DNA of 64,000 bases from Pseudomonas sp. NC02 (GCF_002874965.1 NZ_CP025624.1:558001-622000), one strand, 5' to 3'; shown: positions 38,981-47,763, counted from the stretch's first letter. The notes: generated by a model not told the origin, from the sequence alone. Numbers and translations: made by a program.

Positions 38981-39430
38981 ATGAACCAAGCACCGAGCAT
39001 TCGCGGTTTTCTATCTCGGTATTTTCCTGTTTTCATGGGGGCGATATTGGCATCGGTATTTTCCCTGGCCTTTGCGGTGCCATTGTTTTTTGAAAGCTAT
39101 TTCCGGGATCTTTCTGTGGCCGATACCGCTAAGTACTCCTTTATCGGCGGAATCGCTTTAACGATGGTCATCGTGCACTGCAACTTCATGATTGCGCGCG
39201 GGCACCCGCAATGGGTCTGGCCACTGGTGGTGTTACTGGGGCTTTGTTTCGCGTGTGTGCTGCCCACTATCGTGTATCAGCCGCATGCGTTCATTTATGG
39301 CGTGAGCGTGCTTTTACCCTTGCTTGCACTGCTATTGCTTAACAGCAAGCGCCACCGCGAAATGCGCCAGAAACTGGTCGAAGTGCGCCACCTGCGTGAA
39401 GCCGTGATCGCCAGGCACAAAGCCCGTTGA
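38981..39430 (+). CDS. Small four-helix membrane protein, candidate immunity protein 2 (paralogue)
   Basis: 149 residues, same four-helix topology and conserved motifs as the preceding protein, but with only moderate identity. This suggests an old tandem duplication followed by divergence. It starts 45 nt after the first copy with AGGGAA upstream. Duplicated immunity genes are common next to toxin genes, where each copy may cover a different toxin variant. The membrane location would suit protection against a membrane-targeting toxin. This is inference only. Confidence 0.65.
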   Translation: MNQAPSIRGFLSRYFPVFMGAILASVFSLAFAVPLFFESYFRDLSVADTAKYSFIGGIALTMVIVHCNFMIARGHPQWVWPLVVLLGLCFACVLPTIVYQPHAFIYGVSVLLPLLALLLLNSKRHREMRQKLVEVRHLREAVIARHKAR

Positions 39431-39515
39431 CTGGGTAGATTCACCACCCACCCTCACACTCCCGCCACAAATATGTGCAACCCTCGCACCACGACGGCAG
39501 CCATCGCGCCGTTTT

Positions 39516-39531
39516 GGTGCTGTACTGCACC
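39516..39531. promoter_or_regulatory. Inverted repeat upstream of the sigma-54 promoter
   Basis: GGTGC-TGTACT-GCACC, centred about 65 bp before the predicted start. The half-sites resemble those bound by NtrC-type activators but are in the opposite arm order to the NtrC consensus, so the regulator is uncertain. Confidence 0.35.
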
Positions 39532-39564
39532 GGGTCCCACGATAAAGCGCAATGACCACTGCTC

Positions 39565-39579
39565 TGGCATAAGTCTTGC
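39565..39579 (+). promoter_or_regulatory. Sigma-54 type promoter for the amidoligase operon
   Basis: TGGCATAAGTCTTGC, with GG and GC separated by exactly 10 bp. It matches TGGCAYR-N4-TTGC at the key -24 and -12 positions. The predicted start near 39590 leaves 27 nt to the GTG at 39618. Confidence 0.6.
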
Positions 39580-39617
39580 GCGCTTTGTTTCCATGCCCTG
39601 GCTCGCAGGAGGCCGCC

Positions 39618-42600
39618 GTGTCGATTCATGTCGCGTTGCACCACGTTACGCATTACCGCTACGACCGCGCGGTCGAACTCGGCCCACAGATTGTTCGTCT
39701 GCGTCCGGCGGCCCATAGCCGCACGCGGATTCTTTCCTACGCGCTGAAGGTGCTGCCGGAACAGCACTTCATCAATTGGCAACAAGATCCCCAGGGCAAT
39801 TACCTGGCGCGTCTGGTGTTCCCGGAAAAAACTGACGAGCTGCGCATCGAAGTCGACTTGGTCGCGGAGATGGCGGTATTCAATCCGTTCGATTTCTTCC
39901 TGGAACCCTACGCCGAAAAAATCCCGTTCAGCTACGCCGCCGATGAGCAGCGCGAGCTGGCGCCGTACCTGGAAACATTGCCGCTGACCCCGAGATTCGC
40001 CGCGTATCTGGCGGGTATCGACCGCACGCCGTTGCCGGCGGTGGATTTCCTGGTGGGCCTGAATCAGCGCCTGGCCGCCGATATCGGCTACCTGATCCGC
40101 ATGGAGCCGGGGGTACAAACTCCGGAATTCACCCTGGAAAACGCCTCCGGTTCCTGCCGGGATTCGGCGTGGTTGCTGGTGCAACTGCTGCGTAATCTCG
40201 GTTTGGCGGCGCGATTTGTGTCGGGCTATCTGATCCAGCTGACTGCCGACGTCAAAGCCCTCGACGGCCCGTCCGGCACCGAGGTGGATTTCACCGACCT
40301 GCACGCCTGGTGCGAAGTCTATTTGCCTGGCGCCGGCTGGATCGGCCTCGATGCCACCTCCGGTTTGTTCGCCGGTGAAGGTCATATCCCGTTGGCCTGT
40401 AGTCCTGATCCTTCTTCCGCGGCGCCCATCAGTGGCCTGGTGGAACCCTGCGAGTGCGAATTTACCCACGAGATGTCCGTGGAGCGGATTTGGGAAGCGC
40501 CCAGGGTTACCAAGCCCTACACCGAAGAGCAGTGGCTGGCGATCCAGGCCCTGGGCCGGCAGATCGACGGTGACCTGCACAAGGACGACGTACGCCTGAC
40601 CATGGGCGGCGAACCCACCTTCGTTTCCATCGACGACCCCGACGGCGCCGAATGGAACACCGCCGCCCTGGGCCCGGACAAACGCCGGCTGTCCGCCGAG
40701 CTGTTCCAGCGCATGCGCAAGCACTACGCACCCAAGGGCCTGGTGCATTTCGGCCAGGGCAAGTGGTACCCCGGCGAGCAACTGCCGCGCTGGTCCCTCA
40801 ACTGCTACTGGCGCCGCGACGGCGTGCCGATCTGGCACAACAGCGCGCTGATCGCCGATGAGCAGCAAAGCTACGGCGCCGATGGCATGATGGCCGGGCG
40901 TTTTCTGGCCAGCGTTGCCGAGCGCCTGAAACTGCCCGCGCAGTTTGTATTCCCGGCCTACGAAGACAATTTCTATTACCTGTGGCGCGAAGGCGCCTTG
41001 CCGCAAAACGTCAGCGCCGAAGATCCGCGCCTGGAGGACAAGCTTGAGCGCGAGCGCCTGCGCAAGGTCTTCAGCCAGGGCCTGGATAAAGTCATCGGCC
41101 AGGTGCTGCCGCTGGCGCGCACGGCGGCCAATGACCGCTGGCAGAGCGGGCGCTGGTACCTGCGGGACAACCATTGCCGCCTGGTGCCGGGCGATTCACC
41201 GTTGGGTTATCGCCTGCCACTGGCCTCGCAACCGTGGGTAACGGCGGCGGACTATCCGTTCGTGCACCCCACCGATCCCAATCAGGACCTGGCAGACCTG
41301 CCGACCACCTCGCAACTGCAAAGCCATGGCGAGGCAGCTGCCAGCCAAGACCGTATCCCGAAGATCGACGAGTCTGCCGACTGGCTGACCCGCACCGCCC
41401 TGTGCGCCGAGGCACGGGACGGCCGCTTGTACCTGTTCATGCCGCCGCTGGAACGGGTCGAGGATTACCTGGAACTGGTGGCCGCCATCGAAGCCACCGC
41501 CGAAGAACTGCATTGCCCGGTGTTGCTGGAAGGCTATGAGCCGCCGAGCGACCCACGCCTGAGCAACTTCCGGGTGACGCCGGATCCGGGTGTGATCGAG
41601 GTCAACGTGCAGCCGTCCGCCACCTGGGACGAGTTGGTGGAACGCACCGAGTTTCTCTACGAAGAAGCCCGGCAAACCCGCCTCACCACAGAAAAATTCA
41701 TGATCGACGGGCGCCACACCGGCACCGGCGGCGGTAACCACTTTGTGCTCGGTGGCGCTACGCCCAAGGATTCGCCGTTCCTGCGGCGTCCCGATCTGCT
41801 GCGCAGCCTGATCAGCTATTGGCATAACCATCCGTCATTGTCCTACCTGTTTTCCGGCCTGTTCATCGGCCCGACTTCCCAGGCACCACGGGTCGACGAA
41901 GCGCGCAACGATGCGCTGTATGAGCTGGAAATCGCCTTCGCGCAGATGCCCGAAGCGGGCGAAGAATGCCCTCCATGGTTGGTGGACCGCCTGCTGCGCA
42001 ACCTGCTGATCGACGTCACTGGCAATACCCACCGCGCCGAGTTCTGCATCGACAAGCTCTACTCGCCGGACGGTGCCACCGGCCGCCTGGGCCTGCTGGA
42101 ATTGCGTGCCTTTGAAATGCCGCCCCATGCCCGCATGAGCCTGACCCAGCAGTTGCTGCTGCGGGCACTGGTCGCGCGGTTCTGGCGTGAACCCTATGCG
42201 CCGCCGAAGCTGGCGCGCTGGGGCACAGAGCTGCATGACCGCTTCCTGCTGCCGCACTTTATCGAGCAGGATTTTGCCGACGTGATCGTCGAGCTGAACG
42301 CTGCCGGTTATCCGCTGCGGGCCGAATGGTTTGCCGCGCACCTGGAGTTCCGTTTTCCCAAGGTCGGTGACTACGCCGTCAGCGGCATCGAACTGGAATT
42401 GCGCCAGGCCCTTGAGCCCTGGCATGTGCTGGGCGAAGAGGGTGCGGTGGGCGGTACGGTGCGTTACGTGGATTCGTCCCTGGAGCGCCTGCAGGTCAAG
42501 TTGAGTGGCCTGCCGCCCCAGCGTTACCTGCTGACCTGCAATGGCATCCCGGTGCCGCTGCAACCCACCGGGCGTGTCGGCGAGTTTGTGGCTGGCGTGC

Positions 42601-42908
42601 GTTATCGCGCCTGGCAACCGGCCAACTGCCTGCAGCCAACGATCCCGGTGCATGCGCCACTGGTGTTCGATCTTTTGGACACATGGATGCAGCGCTCGCT
42701 GGGCGGTTGCCAGTACCATGTCGCCCACCCGGGCGGGCGCAATTACGACAGCCTGCCGGTGAATGCCAATGAAGCTGAAAGCCGGCGGATGGCGCGGTTT
42801 TTCCGCTTGGGACACAGCCCCGGGAAATTGCCGGTGCCGAGTGTGGTGATCAATGATGAATTGCCGATGACCCTGGATTTGCGGCGCTTCCCCAATAAGA
42901 ATGACTAA
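39618..42908 (+). CDS. Transglutaminase domain fused to DUF2126 putative amidoligase
   Basis: 1096-residue cytoplasmic protein. The N-terminal part (about 1-290) is a bacterial transglutaminase-like cysteine protease fold with its beta-strand N-domain and an intact triad: Cys180 (Gly-Ser-Cys-Arg-Asp), His229 (Asp-Leu-His-Ala-Trp) and Asp245 (Leu-Asp-Ala-Thr). The rest (about 300-1096) matches DUF2126, predicted to be a carboxylate-amine ligase related to glutamine synthetase. Its Glu/His/Arg-rich motifs include Gly-Gly-Glu-Pro-Thr-Phe-Val-Ser and Gly-Gly-Gly-Asn-His-Phe-Val-Leu-Gly-Gly. GTG 39618 has AGGAGG upstream. First gene of a three-gene set with ATP-grasp/alpha-E and a second transglutaminase; substrate unknown. 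Confidence 0.88.
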   Translation: MSIHVALHHVTHYRYDRAVELGPQIVRLRPAAHSRTRILSYALKVLPEQHFINWQQDPQGNYLARLVFPEKTDELRIEVDLVAEMAVFNPFDFFLEPYAEKIPFSYAADEQRELAPYLETLPLTPRFAAYLAGIDRTPLPAVDFLVGLNQRLAADIGYLIRMEPGVQTPEFTLENASGSCRDSAWLLVQLLRNLGLAARFVSGYLIQLTADVKALDGPSGTEVDFTDLHAWCEVYLPGAGWIGLDATSGLFAGEGHIPLACSPDPSSAAPISGLVEPCECEFTHEMSVERIWEAPRVTKPYTEEQWLAIQALGRQIDGDLHKDDVRLTMGGEPTFVSIDDPDGAEWNTAALGPDKRRLSAELFQRMRKHYAPKGLVHFGQGKWYPGEQLPRWSLNCYWRRDGVPIWHNSALIADEQQSYGADGMMAGRFLASVAERLKLPAQFVFPAYEDNFYYLWREGALPQNVSAEDPRLEDKLERERLRKVFSQGLDKVIGQVLPLARTAANDRWQSGRWYLRDNHCRLVPGDSPLGYRLPLASQPWVTAADYPFVHPTDPNQDLADLPTTSQLQSHGEAAASQDRIPKIDESADWLTRTALCAEARDGRLYLFMPPLERVEDYLELVAAIEATAEELHCPVLLEGYEPPSDPRLSNFRVTPDPGVIEVNVQPSATWDELVERTEFLYEEARQTRLTTEKFMIDGRHTGTGGGNHFVLGGATPKDSPFLRRPDLLRSLISYWHNHPSLSYLFSGLFIGPTSQAPRVDEARNDALYELEIAFAQMPEAGEECPPWLVDRLLRNLLIDVTGNTHRAEFCIDKLYSPDGATGRLGLLELRAFEMPPHARMSLTQQLLLRALVARFWREPYAPPKLARWGTELHDRFLLPHFIEQDFADVIVELNAAGYPLRAEWFAAHLEFRFPKVGDYAVSGIELELRQALEPWHVLGEEGAVGGTVRYVDSSLERLQVKLSGLPPQRYLLTCNGIPVPLQPTGRVGEFVAGVRYRAWQPANCLQPTIPVHAPLVFDLLDTWMQRSLGGCQYHVAHPGGRNYDSLPVNANEAESRRMARFFRLGHSPGKLPVPSVVINDELPMTLDLRRFPNKND

Positions 42909-42920
42909 ATGCGATTCAAA

Positions 42921-43026
42921 ATGTGGGAGCGGGCTTGCTCGCGAATACGGTGTATCAGAAACACATTAAGTGACTGACACTCCGCTTTCGCGAGCAAGCC
43001 CGCTCCCACACAAGCCCGCTCCCACA
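42921..43026. repeat. REPIN with an extra half copy
   Basis: Inverted REP copies at 42921-42945 and 42986-43010, followed by a third partial copy (CAAGCCCGCTCCCACA, 43011-43026). The loop carries GAATACGGTGTATCAG, as in the element at 31.1 kb. It interrupts the amidoligase operon between its first two genes. Confidence 0.9.
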
Positions 43027-43083
43027 GTTGGATCGCGTGGTTTGTGAGTTAATTCGACTTCCCTTGCCTCTGCCGAGCGTTCC

Positions 43084-45570
43084 ATGCCCGACTTGCTCGA
43101 CCGTTACCCGCTGACCGCGGGCACTTATCACGAACTGCTGGACGACAGCGGCGCGGTTCGCGCCCATTGGCAGCGGCTGCTCGATCACTTGCAACGCAGC
43201 ACCCCGGCGCAACTGGCCCAGCGCCAAGCCTTGCTGACTCGGCAGATCCAGGAAAACGGCGTGACCTACAACGTCTACGCCGACCCCAAGGGCGCCGATC
43301 GTCCCTGGGAGCTGGACCTGCTGCCCCACGTGCTGGCCGCCGATGAATGGAAGCAACTTGCCGCCGGCATCGCCCAGCGTGCGCGCCTGCTGAATGCAGT
43401 ACTGGCCGACCTCTACGGCCCGCAACGCCTGATCGCCGAAGGCTTGCTGCCGGCAGAACTGGTGTTCGGCCATAACAATTTCCTGTGGCCGTGCCAGGGC
43501 ATCCAGCCGCCCGACGGCGCGTTCCTGCACCTGTACGCCGTGGACCTGGCGCGTACGCCGGATGGCCGCTGGTGGGTCACCGCCGACCGGACCCAGGCCC
43601 CGTCCGGCGCCGGTTATGCTTTGGAAAACCGCACCATCGTGTCCCGCGCCTTCCCGGACCTTTACCGCGACTTGCAGGTGCAGCACCTCACCGGGTTCTT
43701 CCGCACCCTGCAGGAAACCCTGGCCCGCCAGGCGCCGAGCGACGACCAGCCACCGCTGATCGTGCTGCTGACCCCGGGCCGTTTCAACGAAAGCTATTTC
43801 GAGCATCTGTACCTCGCCCGCCAGCTTGGCTACCCGCTGGTGGAAGGCGGCGACCTGACCGTGCGCGACGCCACGGTGTACCTCAAGACCCTCAGCGGCC
43901 TGCGCCGGGTGCACGCGATCATGCGCCGCCTGGACGACGACTTCTGCGACCCGCTGGAACTGCGCACCGACTCGGCCCTCGGCGTGCCCGGCCTGCTGGA
44001 TGCCGTGCGCCAGGGCAATGTGCTGGTGGCCAACGCCCTGGGCAGTGGCGTGCTGGAATCCCCTGGCCTGTTGGGATTTCTGCCGAAGATCAATCAATTC
44101 CTGTTTGGCGAAGAGCTGATCCTGCCGTCCATCGCGACCTGGTGGTGCGGTGAGCCGCCGGTGCTGGCCGAAGCCCTGGAGAAACTGCCGGAGCTGCTGA
44201 TCAAGCCGGCGTTTCCGTCGCAAAGCTTTACCCCGGTATTTGGCCGCGACTTGAACGACGAACAACGCGAGGCCCTGGCTGAGCGCATGCGCGCGCGGCC
44301 TTACGCCTATGTCGCCCAGGAACTTGCGCAGTTGTCCCAGGCGCCGGTCTGGCACACCGTTGACGATCACCTTCAGCACCGCGCCATCGGCATGCGTGTG
44401 TACGCCGTAGCCAGCGCCGACGGTTATCGGGTACTGCCCGGTGGCCTGACCCGTGTGGCCGCCGATGCCGATGCCGAAGTGGTGTCGATGCAGCGCGGCG
44501 GTGCGAGCAAGGACACCTGGGTGCTCGGCGAACGCGCCCATGGCACCGAGCAATGGCGCGCCCAACGGGCCATCGGCGCCCATGACCTGGTGCGGCGTGA
44601 TCCGTACCTGCCGTCGCGGGTGGTGGAAAACCTGTTCTGGTTTGGCCGTTATTGCGAGCGCTGTGATGACAGTGCGCGCTGGTTGCGGATCGTCCTCGCC
44701 CGCTATGTCGACGGAGACGACCCGTTGGCGCTGCAGGCGGCGGTTGAACTGGGTGAGAACCTGCGACTGTTGCCGGAGGAGGGCGAGTTGCCTGAGCGGC
44801 TTCAGGCGGCGTTGCTCGGTGACGACTGGCCGTCGAGCCTGCGGGCCAACTTGCAGCGCTTGCAGTGGGCGGCGTCCCAGGTGCGCGGCAAGCTGTCCCG
44901 GGAAAACTGGCAGGCGCTGGTGGAGTTGCAGCGCGAAGCTCTGGACCTGGAAAGCGAAGAGCCGGACTTCGGCGAACTGCTGGATTTCCTCAACCGCCTG
45001 GTGATGTCCCTGGCCGCGCTGTCGGGCTTTGCCCTTGACGACATGACCCGCGACGAAGGCTGGCGCTTCCTGATGATGGGCCGGCGCATCGAGCGCCTGC
45101 AGTTTCTCAGCAGCAGCCTGGCGGCGTTCCTGCGCGGCGTGGCGGTGTTCGATCAGGCCGGGCTGGAGTGGTTGCTGGAACTGGGCAACAGCAGCATCAC
45201 CTATCGTTCGCGCTACCTCGCGGTACCGCAGCTGATTCCGGTGCTGGACCTGTTGCTGCTGGATGAGCAAAACCCCCACGCAGTGCTGTTCCAGCTGAAA
45301 CTGGTGAGCCGCACCTTGCGTCGCTTGAATGACGATTTCAGCGTGCCCCGGGAAACCGGGTTGGCGCCGTTGGTGGAGCGCCTGGCGCGCTTTGACCTGG
45401 GCTGCCTGGAGAATCCGCTGTTCGGCGAGTCCAGTGTGCGCGCTGCGCTGGACGGCCTGGCCGACCTGCTGCAAGCGGTGGCCGATGAAAGTGGGCAAGT
45501 CTCGGATCGCCTGGCCTTGCGCCATTTTGCCCATGTGGACGATGTCAGCCAGCAAACGGTGTCTGTGTGA
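43084..45570 (+). CDS. Circularly permuted ATP-grasp / alpha-E fusion protein
   Basis: 828 residues. The N-terminal half (about 1-480) is a circularly permuted ATP-grasp ligase of the COG2308 type, with conserved Asn-Gly-Val-Thr-Tyr-Asn-Val-Tyr, Arg-Phe-Asn-Glu-Ser-Tyr-Phe-Glu-His and Leu-Val-Glu-Gly-Gly-Asp-Leu. The C-terminal part (about 500-810) is an all-helical alpha-E domain (COG2307) that begins Arg-Val-Val-Glu-Asn-Leu-Phe-Trp-Phe-Gly-Arg-Tyr. In many bacteria the two halves are separate adjacent genes; here they are fused. Predicted to form amide bonds in an unknown peptide or cofactor. The stop overlaps the next gene by 1 nt. Confidence 0.88.
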   Translation: MPDLLDRYPLTAGTYHELLDDSGAVRAHWQRLLDHLQRSTPAQLAQRQALLTRQIQENGVTYNVYADPKGADRPWELDLLPHVLAADEWKQLAAGIAQRARLLNAVLADLYGPQRLIAEGLLPAELVFGHNNFLWPCQGIQPPDGAFLHLYAVDLARTPDGRWWVTADRTQAPSGAGYALENRTIVSRAFPDLYRDLQVQHLTGFFRTLQETLARQAPSDDQPPLIVLLTPGRFNESYFEHLYLARQLGYPLVEGGDLTVRDATVYLKTLSGLRRVHAIMRRLDDDFCDPLELRTDSALGVPGLLDAVRQGNVLVANALGSGVLESPGLLGFLPKINQFLFGEELILPSIATWWCGEPPVLAEALEKLPELLIKPAFPSQSFTPVFGRDLNDEQREALAERMRARPYAYVAQELAQLSQAPVWHTVDDHLQHRAIGMRVYAVASADGYRVLPGGLTRVAADADAEVVSMQRGGASKDTWVLGERAHGTEQWRAQRAIGAHDLVRRDPYLPSRVVENLFWFGRYCERCDDSARWLRIVLARYVDGDDPLALQAAVELGENLRLLPEEGELPERLQAALLGDDWPSSLRANLQRLQWAASQVRGKLSRENWQALVELQREALDLESEEPDFGELLDFLNRLVMSLAALSGFALDDMTRDEGWRFLMMGRRIERLQFLSSSLAAFLRGVAVFDQAGLEWLLELGNSSITYRSRYLAVPQLIPVLDLLLLDEQNPHAVLFQLKLVSRTLRRLNDDFSVPRETGLAPLVERLARFDLGCLENPLFGESSVRAALDGLADLLQAVADESGQVSDRLALRHFAHVDDVSQQTVSV

Positions 45571-46460
45571 TGAGTGCCCGCTACCAGATTTTCCACGATA
45601 CCCACTACCACTACGACAGCCCGGTGTCCCTGGCCCAGCAGCTGGCGCACCTGTGGCCGCGGCCTTGCGCCTGGCAGCGCTGCAGCTCGCAGCAACTGGA
45701 GATCAGCCCAGAACCGACCTCGCGCCGGGATGAACTGGATGTGTTCGGCAACCCGATCACCCGGCTGGCATTCGAGCGGCCCCATGATGAACTGCTGGTG
45801 AACGCCGGGCTGACAGTGGAGGTGTTGGCGCGGCCGCTGCTGGATTTCAGCCTGTCGCCGGCCTGGGACCAGACCCGCAACGGCCTGACCTACAGCAGCC
45901 AGCCGCTGTCGGCCGAAGTGATCGAGGCGTGCCGCTATCGGTTCGAATCGCCCTATGTGCATTTGAAGAAAAGCTTCGTCGAGTTCTCCGAAGACTGTTT
46001 CCCGGCTGGTCGTCCGTTGCTGTTGGGTGTGCAGGCGCTGATGCAGAAGATCTTCAGCGAATTTACTTTCGATGCCGAAGCCACCCAGGTCGCCACGCCG
46101 TTGGTGGAAGTGCTGGAGCGCCGGCGCGGCGTGTGCCAGGACTTCGCCCACCTGATGCTCGCGTGCCTGCGTTCCCGGGGCCTGGCGGCGCGGTATATCA
46201 GCGGTTACCTGCTGACCCAGCCACCGCCCGGCCAACCACGGTTGATCGGCGCGGATGCGTCCCACGCGTGGGTTTCGGTGTTTTGCCCGGTGTCGGGTTG
46301 GGTGGATTTTGACCCGACCAACAATGTGCAGCCGGCACTGGAACACATCACCCTGGCCTGGGGCCGGGACTTTTCCGATGTTTCGCCGTTGCGGGGGGTG
46401 ATTCTGGGGGGAGGGAGCCATGACCCGGAAGTGCGGGTGACGGTGATGCCGCTGGAGTAA
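45570..46460 (+). CDS. Transglutaminase family protein (second of the operon)
   Basis: 296-residue transglutaminase-like cysteine peptidase with an N-terminal beta domain and complete triad: Cys189 (Gly-Val-Cys-Gln-Asp-Phe-Ala-His), His232 (Ser-His-Ala-Trp-Val) and Asp248 (Phe-Asp-Pro-Thr-Asn-Asn). It lacks the DUF2126 extension. Its ATG is embedded in the stop of the ATP-grasp/alpha-E gene, so the three proteins are made together. Such peptidases may trim or cross-link a product made by the ligases; this is inference. Confidence 0.9.
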   Translation: MSARYQIFHDTHYHYDSPVSLAQQLAHLWPRPCAWQRCSSQQLEISPEPTSRRDELDVFGNPITRLAFERPHDELLVNAGLTVEVLARPLLDFSLSPAWDQTRNGLTYSSQPLSAEVIEACRYRFESPYVHLKKSFVEFSEDCFPAGRPLLLGVQALMQKIFSEFTFDAEATQVATPLVEVLERRRGVCQDFAHLMLACLRSRGLAARYISGYLLTQPPPGQPRLIGADASHAWVSVFCPVSGWVDFDPTNNVQPALEHITLAWGRDFSDVSPLRGVILGGGSHDPEVRVTVMPLE

Positions 46461-46468
46461 TGCACAAG

Positions 46469-46588
46469 ATCGTTCCCACGCTCCGCGTGGGAATGCCTGT
46501 TGTGACGCTCTGCGTCACCCTGCACATATCTCAAATCGGGACGCGGAGCGCCCCAGGATGCATTCCCACGCGGAGCGTGGGAACGATC
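46469..46588. repeat. REP-like repeat, GTTCCCACGC family, copy 2
   Basis: CGTTCCCACGCTCCGCGTGG and its inverted partner flank an inner pair of GGACGC-type palindromes; same design as the elements near 0.1 and 60.2 kb. It lies between convergent genes. Confidence 0.85.
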
Positions 46589-46590
46589 AC

Positions 46591-46770
46591 CTATTCAGCG
46601 TCTTTCGGTGCTTCGGTTTCGTCTGTAGCCACTGTACCTTCAGCATCCGGGTTCAGTGCACCGGCTTCTTCGTCGGCTGCAATTTTCTTGCGCTGCAGCT
46701 TTTCCTCTTTCTTCTGCTCTTTGGCCAAGTCTCTCTGACGTTTGGCGAAGGAGTAATTAGGTTTTGCCAT
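46591..46770 (-). CDS. Small conserved basic protein
   Basis: 59 residues: Met-Ala-Lys-Pro-Asn-Tyr-Ser-Phe-Ala-Lys-Arg-Gln-Arg-Asp, then a Lys/Glu-rich helix and an acidic Ala/Glu/Asp tail. The start at 46770 follows AGAGGATC. The frame extends upstream to 46863, but that part overlaps the end of the LOG gene and lacks a ribosome site. The family is conserved among pseudomonads; the function is unknown. Probably cotranscribed with the LOG gene 68 bp upstream. Confidence 0.75.
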   Translation of the reverse strand: MAKPNYSFAKRQRDLAKEQKKEEKLQRKKIAADEEAGALNPDAEGTVATDETEAPKDAE

Positions 46771-46838
46771 GGGCGATCCTCTGGGGTCGAAGGTGAGGTT
46801 GAGCGGCGCGTATTCTGCCTTTAATCGCGTCCCAAGGG

Positions 46839-47426
46839 TTAATCGGGTTTTTGGTCCACCCATTTGGGCAGGACCAGCGGTTGCCAGGCATCCAGTACGT
46901 CAAGCAGCTCAGCCGGCGATTCGCTCATTTGCAGCATGGCACGATGCGGTGCCCGGACGAAGCCTTCGCCGACGATATGATCAAGAAAATCGGTCAACTT
47001 GCGGTAAAAACCGTTCACTTCGAGCAAACCCAGCGGTTTGCCGTGGTAGCCGAGCTGGCCCCAGGTCCAGACTTCGAACAGTTCTTCCAGGGTGCCCAGG
47101 CCGCCCGGCAGCGCAATAAAGGCGTCGCTCAGCTCGGCCATGCGTGCCTTGCGGGCGTGCATGCCGTCGACCACCTCCAGGCGGGTCAGGCCTTTGTGGC
47201 CGATTTCGAGGTTTTTCAGGCTTTCGGGAATAATTCCGATCACCTCGCCGCCGGCTTCCAGCGCCGCATCGGCGACGATACCCATCAGGCCCACGGCGCC
47301 GCCGCCGTACACCAGGGTCAGCTTGCGCTCCGCCAGCGCGCGCCCGAGGGCCACGGCTGCTTCACGGTAGGCCGGGTTGGTGCCGCTGCTGGCACCGCAA
47401 AACACACAGACAGACTTCAAGGACAT
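46839..47426 (-). CDS. LOG family protein (cytokinin riboside 5'-monophosphate phosphoribohydrolase-like)
   Basis: 195 residues with a Rossmann fold and the diagnostic Pro-Gly-Gly-Leu-Gly-Thr-Leu-Glu-Glu motif, plus [10 protein letters not shown]. LOG enzymes remove ribose 5-phosphate from AMP or cytokinin nucleotides; in non-plant-associated bacteria the native role is unclear. ATG 47426 has GGAG and AGGT upstream. It is divergent from azurin, the same neighbourhood as in other Pseudomonas. Confidence 0.93.
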   Translation of the reverse strand: MSLKSVCVFCGASSGTNPAYREAAVALGRALAERKLTLVYGGGAVGLMGIVADAALEAGGEVIGIIPESLKNLEIGHKGLTRLEVVDGMHARKARMAELSDAFIALPGGLGTLEELFEVWTWGQLGYHGKPLGLLEVNGFYRKLTDFLDHIVGEGFVRAPHRAMLQMSESPAELLDVLDAWQPLVLPKWVDQKPD

Positions 47427-47679
47427 ACCTGACTCCACTCAGTTGTGGCTAAAGAGTAAAGGCTGGCTTGCGTCTCTCAAAGGATTAAACCTCGCGTTGA
47501 GGTGTTTCGCAGGTGCCGCTGGCACCACAGGCATAGGCGGCAAGCAGGCTGCGGAACAGGCTATTGAGGTGCATGGCTGGGACTCCGGAAGGGTGATGGA
47601 CCGATCATAGGCCGGCACCCGCACTTTGGCCGGTAGATTGTGTCGATGAGTCTGATAGCCTAAAGTTGTATACAATCTG

Positions 47680-47693
47680 TTGATACAGATCAT
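47680..47693 (+). promoter_or_regulatory. ANR/FNR-type operator upstream of azurin
   Basis: TTGATACAGATCAT, a one-mismatch version of TTGAT-N4-ATCAA, centred about 77 bp before the azurin ATG. A start near 47728 would put it at the canonical -41.5 activating position. Low-oxygen control of azurin by ANR is known in P. aeruginosa. Confidence 0.65.
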
Positions 47694-47763
47694 ATGAAGT
47701 CCTGCCTGACTCAGGCACCCTTGTCGCAATATGCGTTTTTTAAACCCTGCCCTGGAGATTCAC

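Noticed and set aside
42955..45555. 866-codon antisense frame over the ATP-grasp/alpha-E gene
   Set aside because: Shadow of a conserved gene; Gln/His/Arg-rich and includes REPIN sequence at one end.
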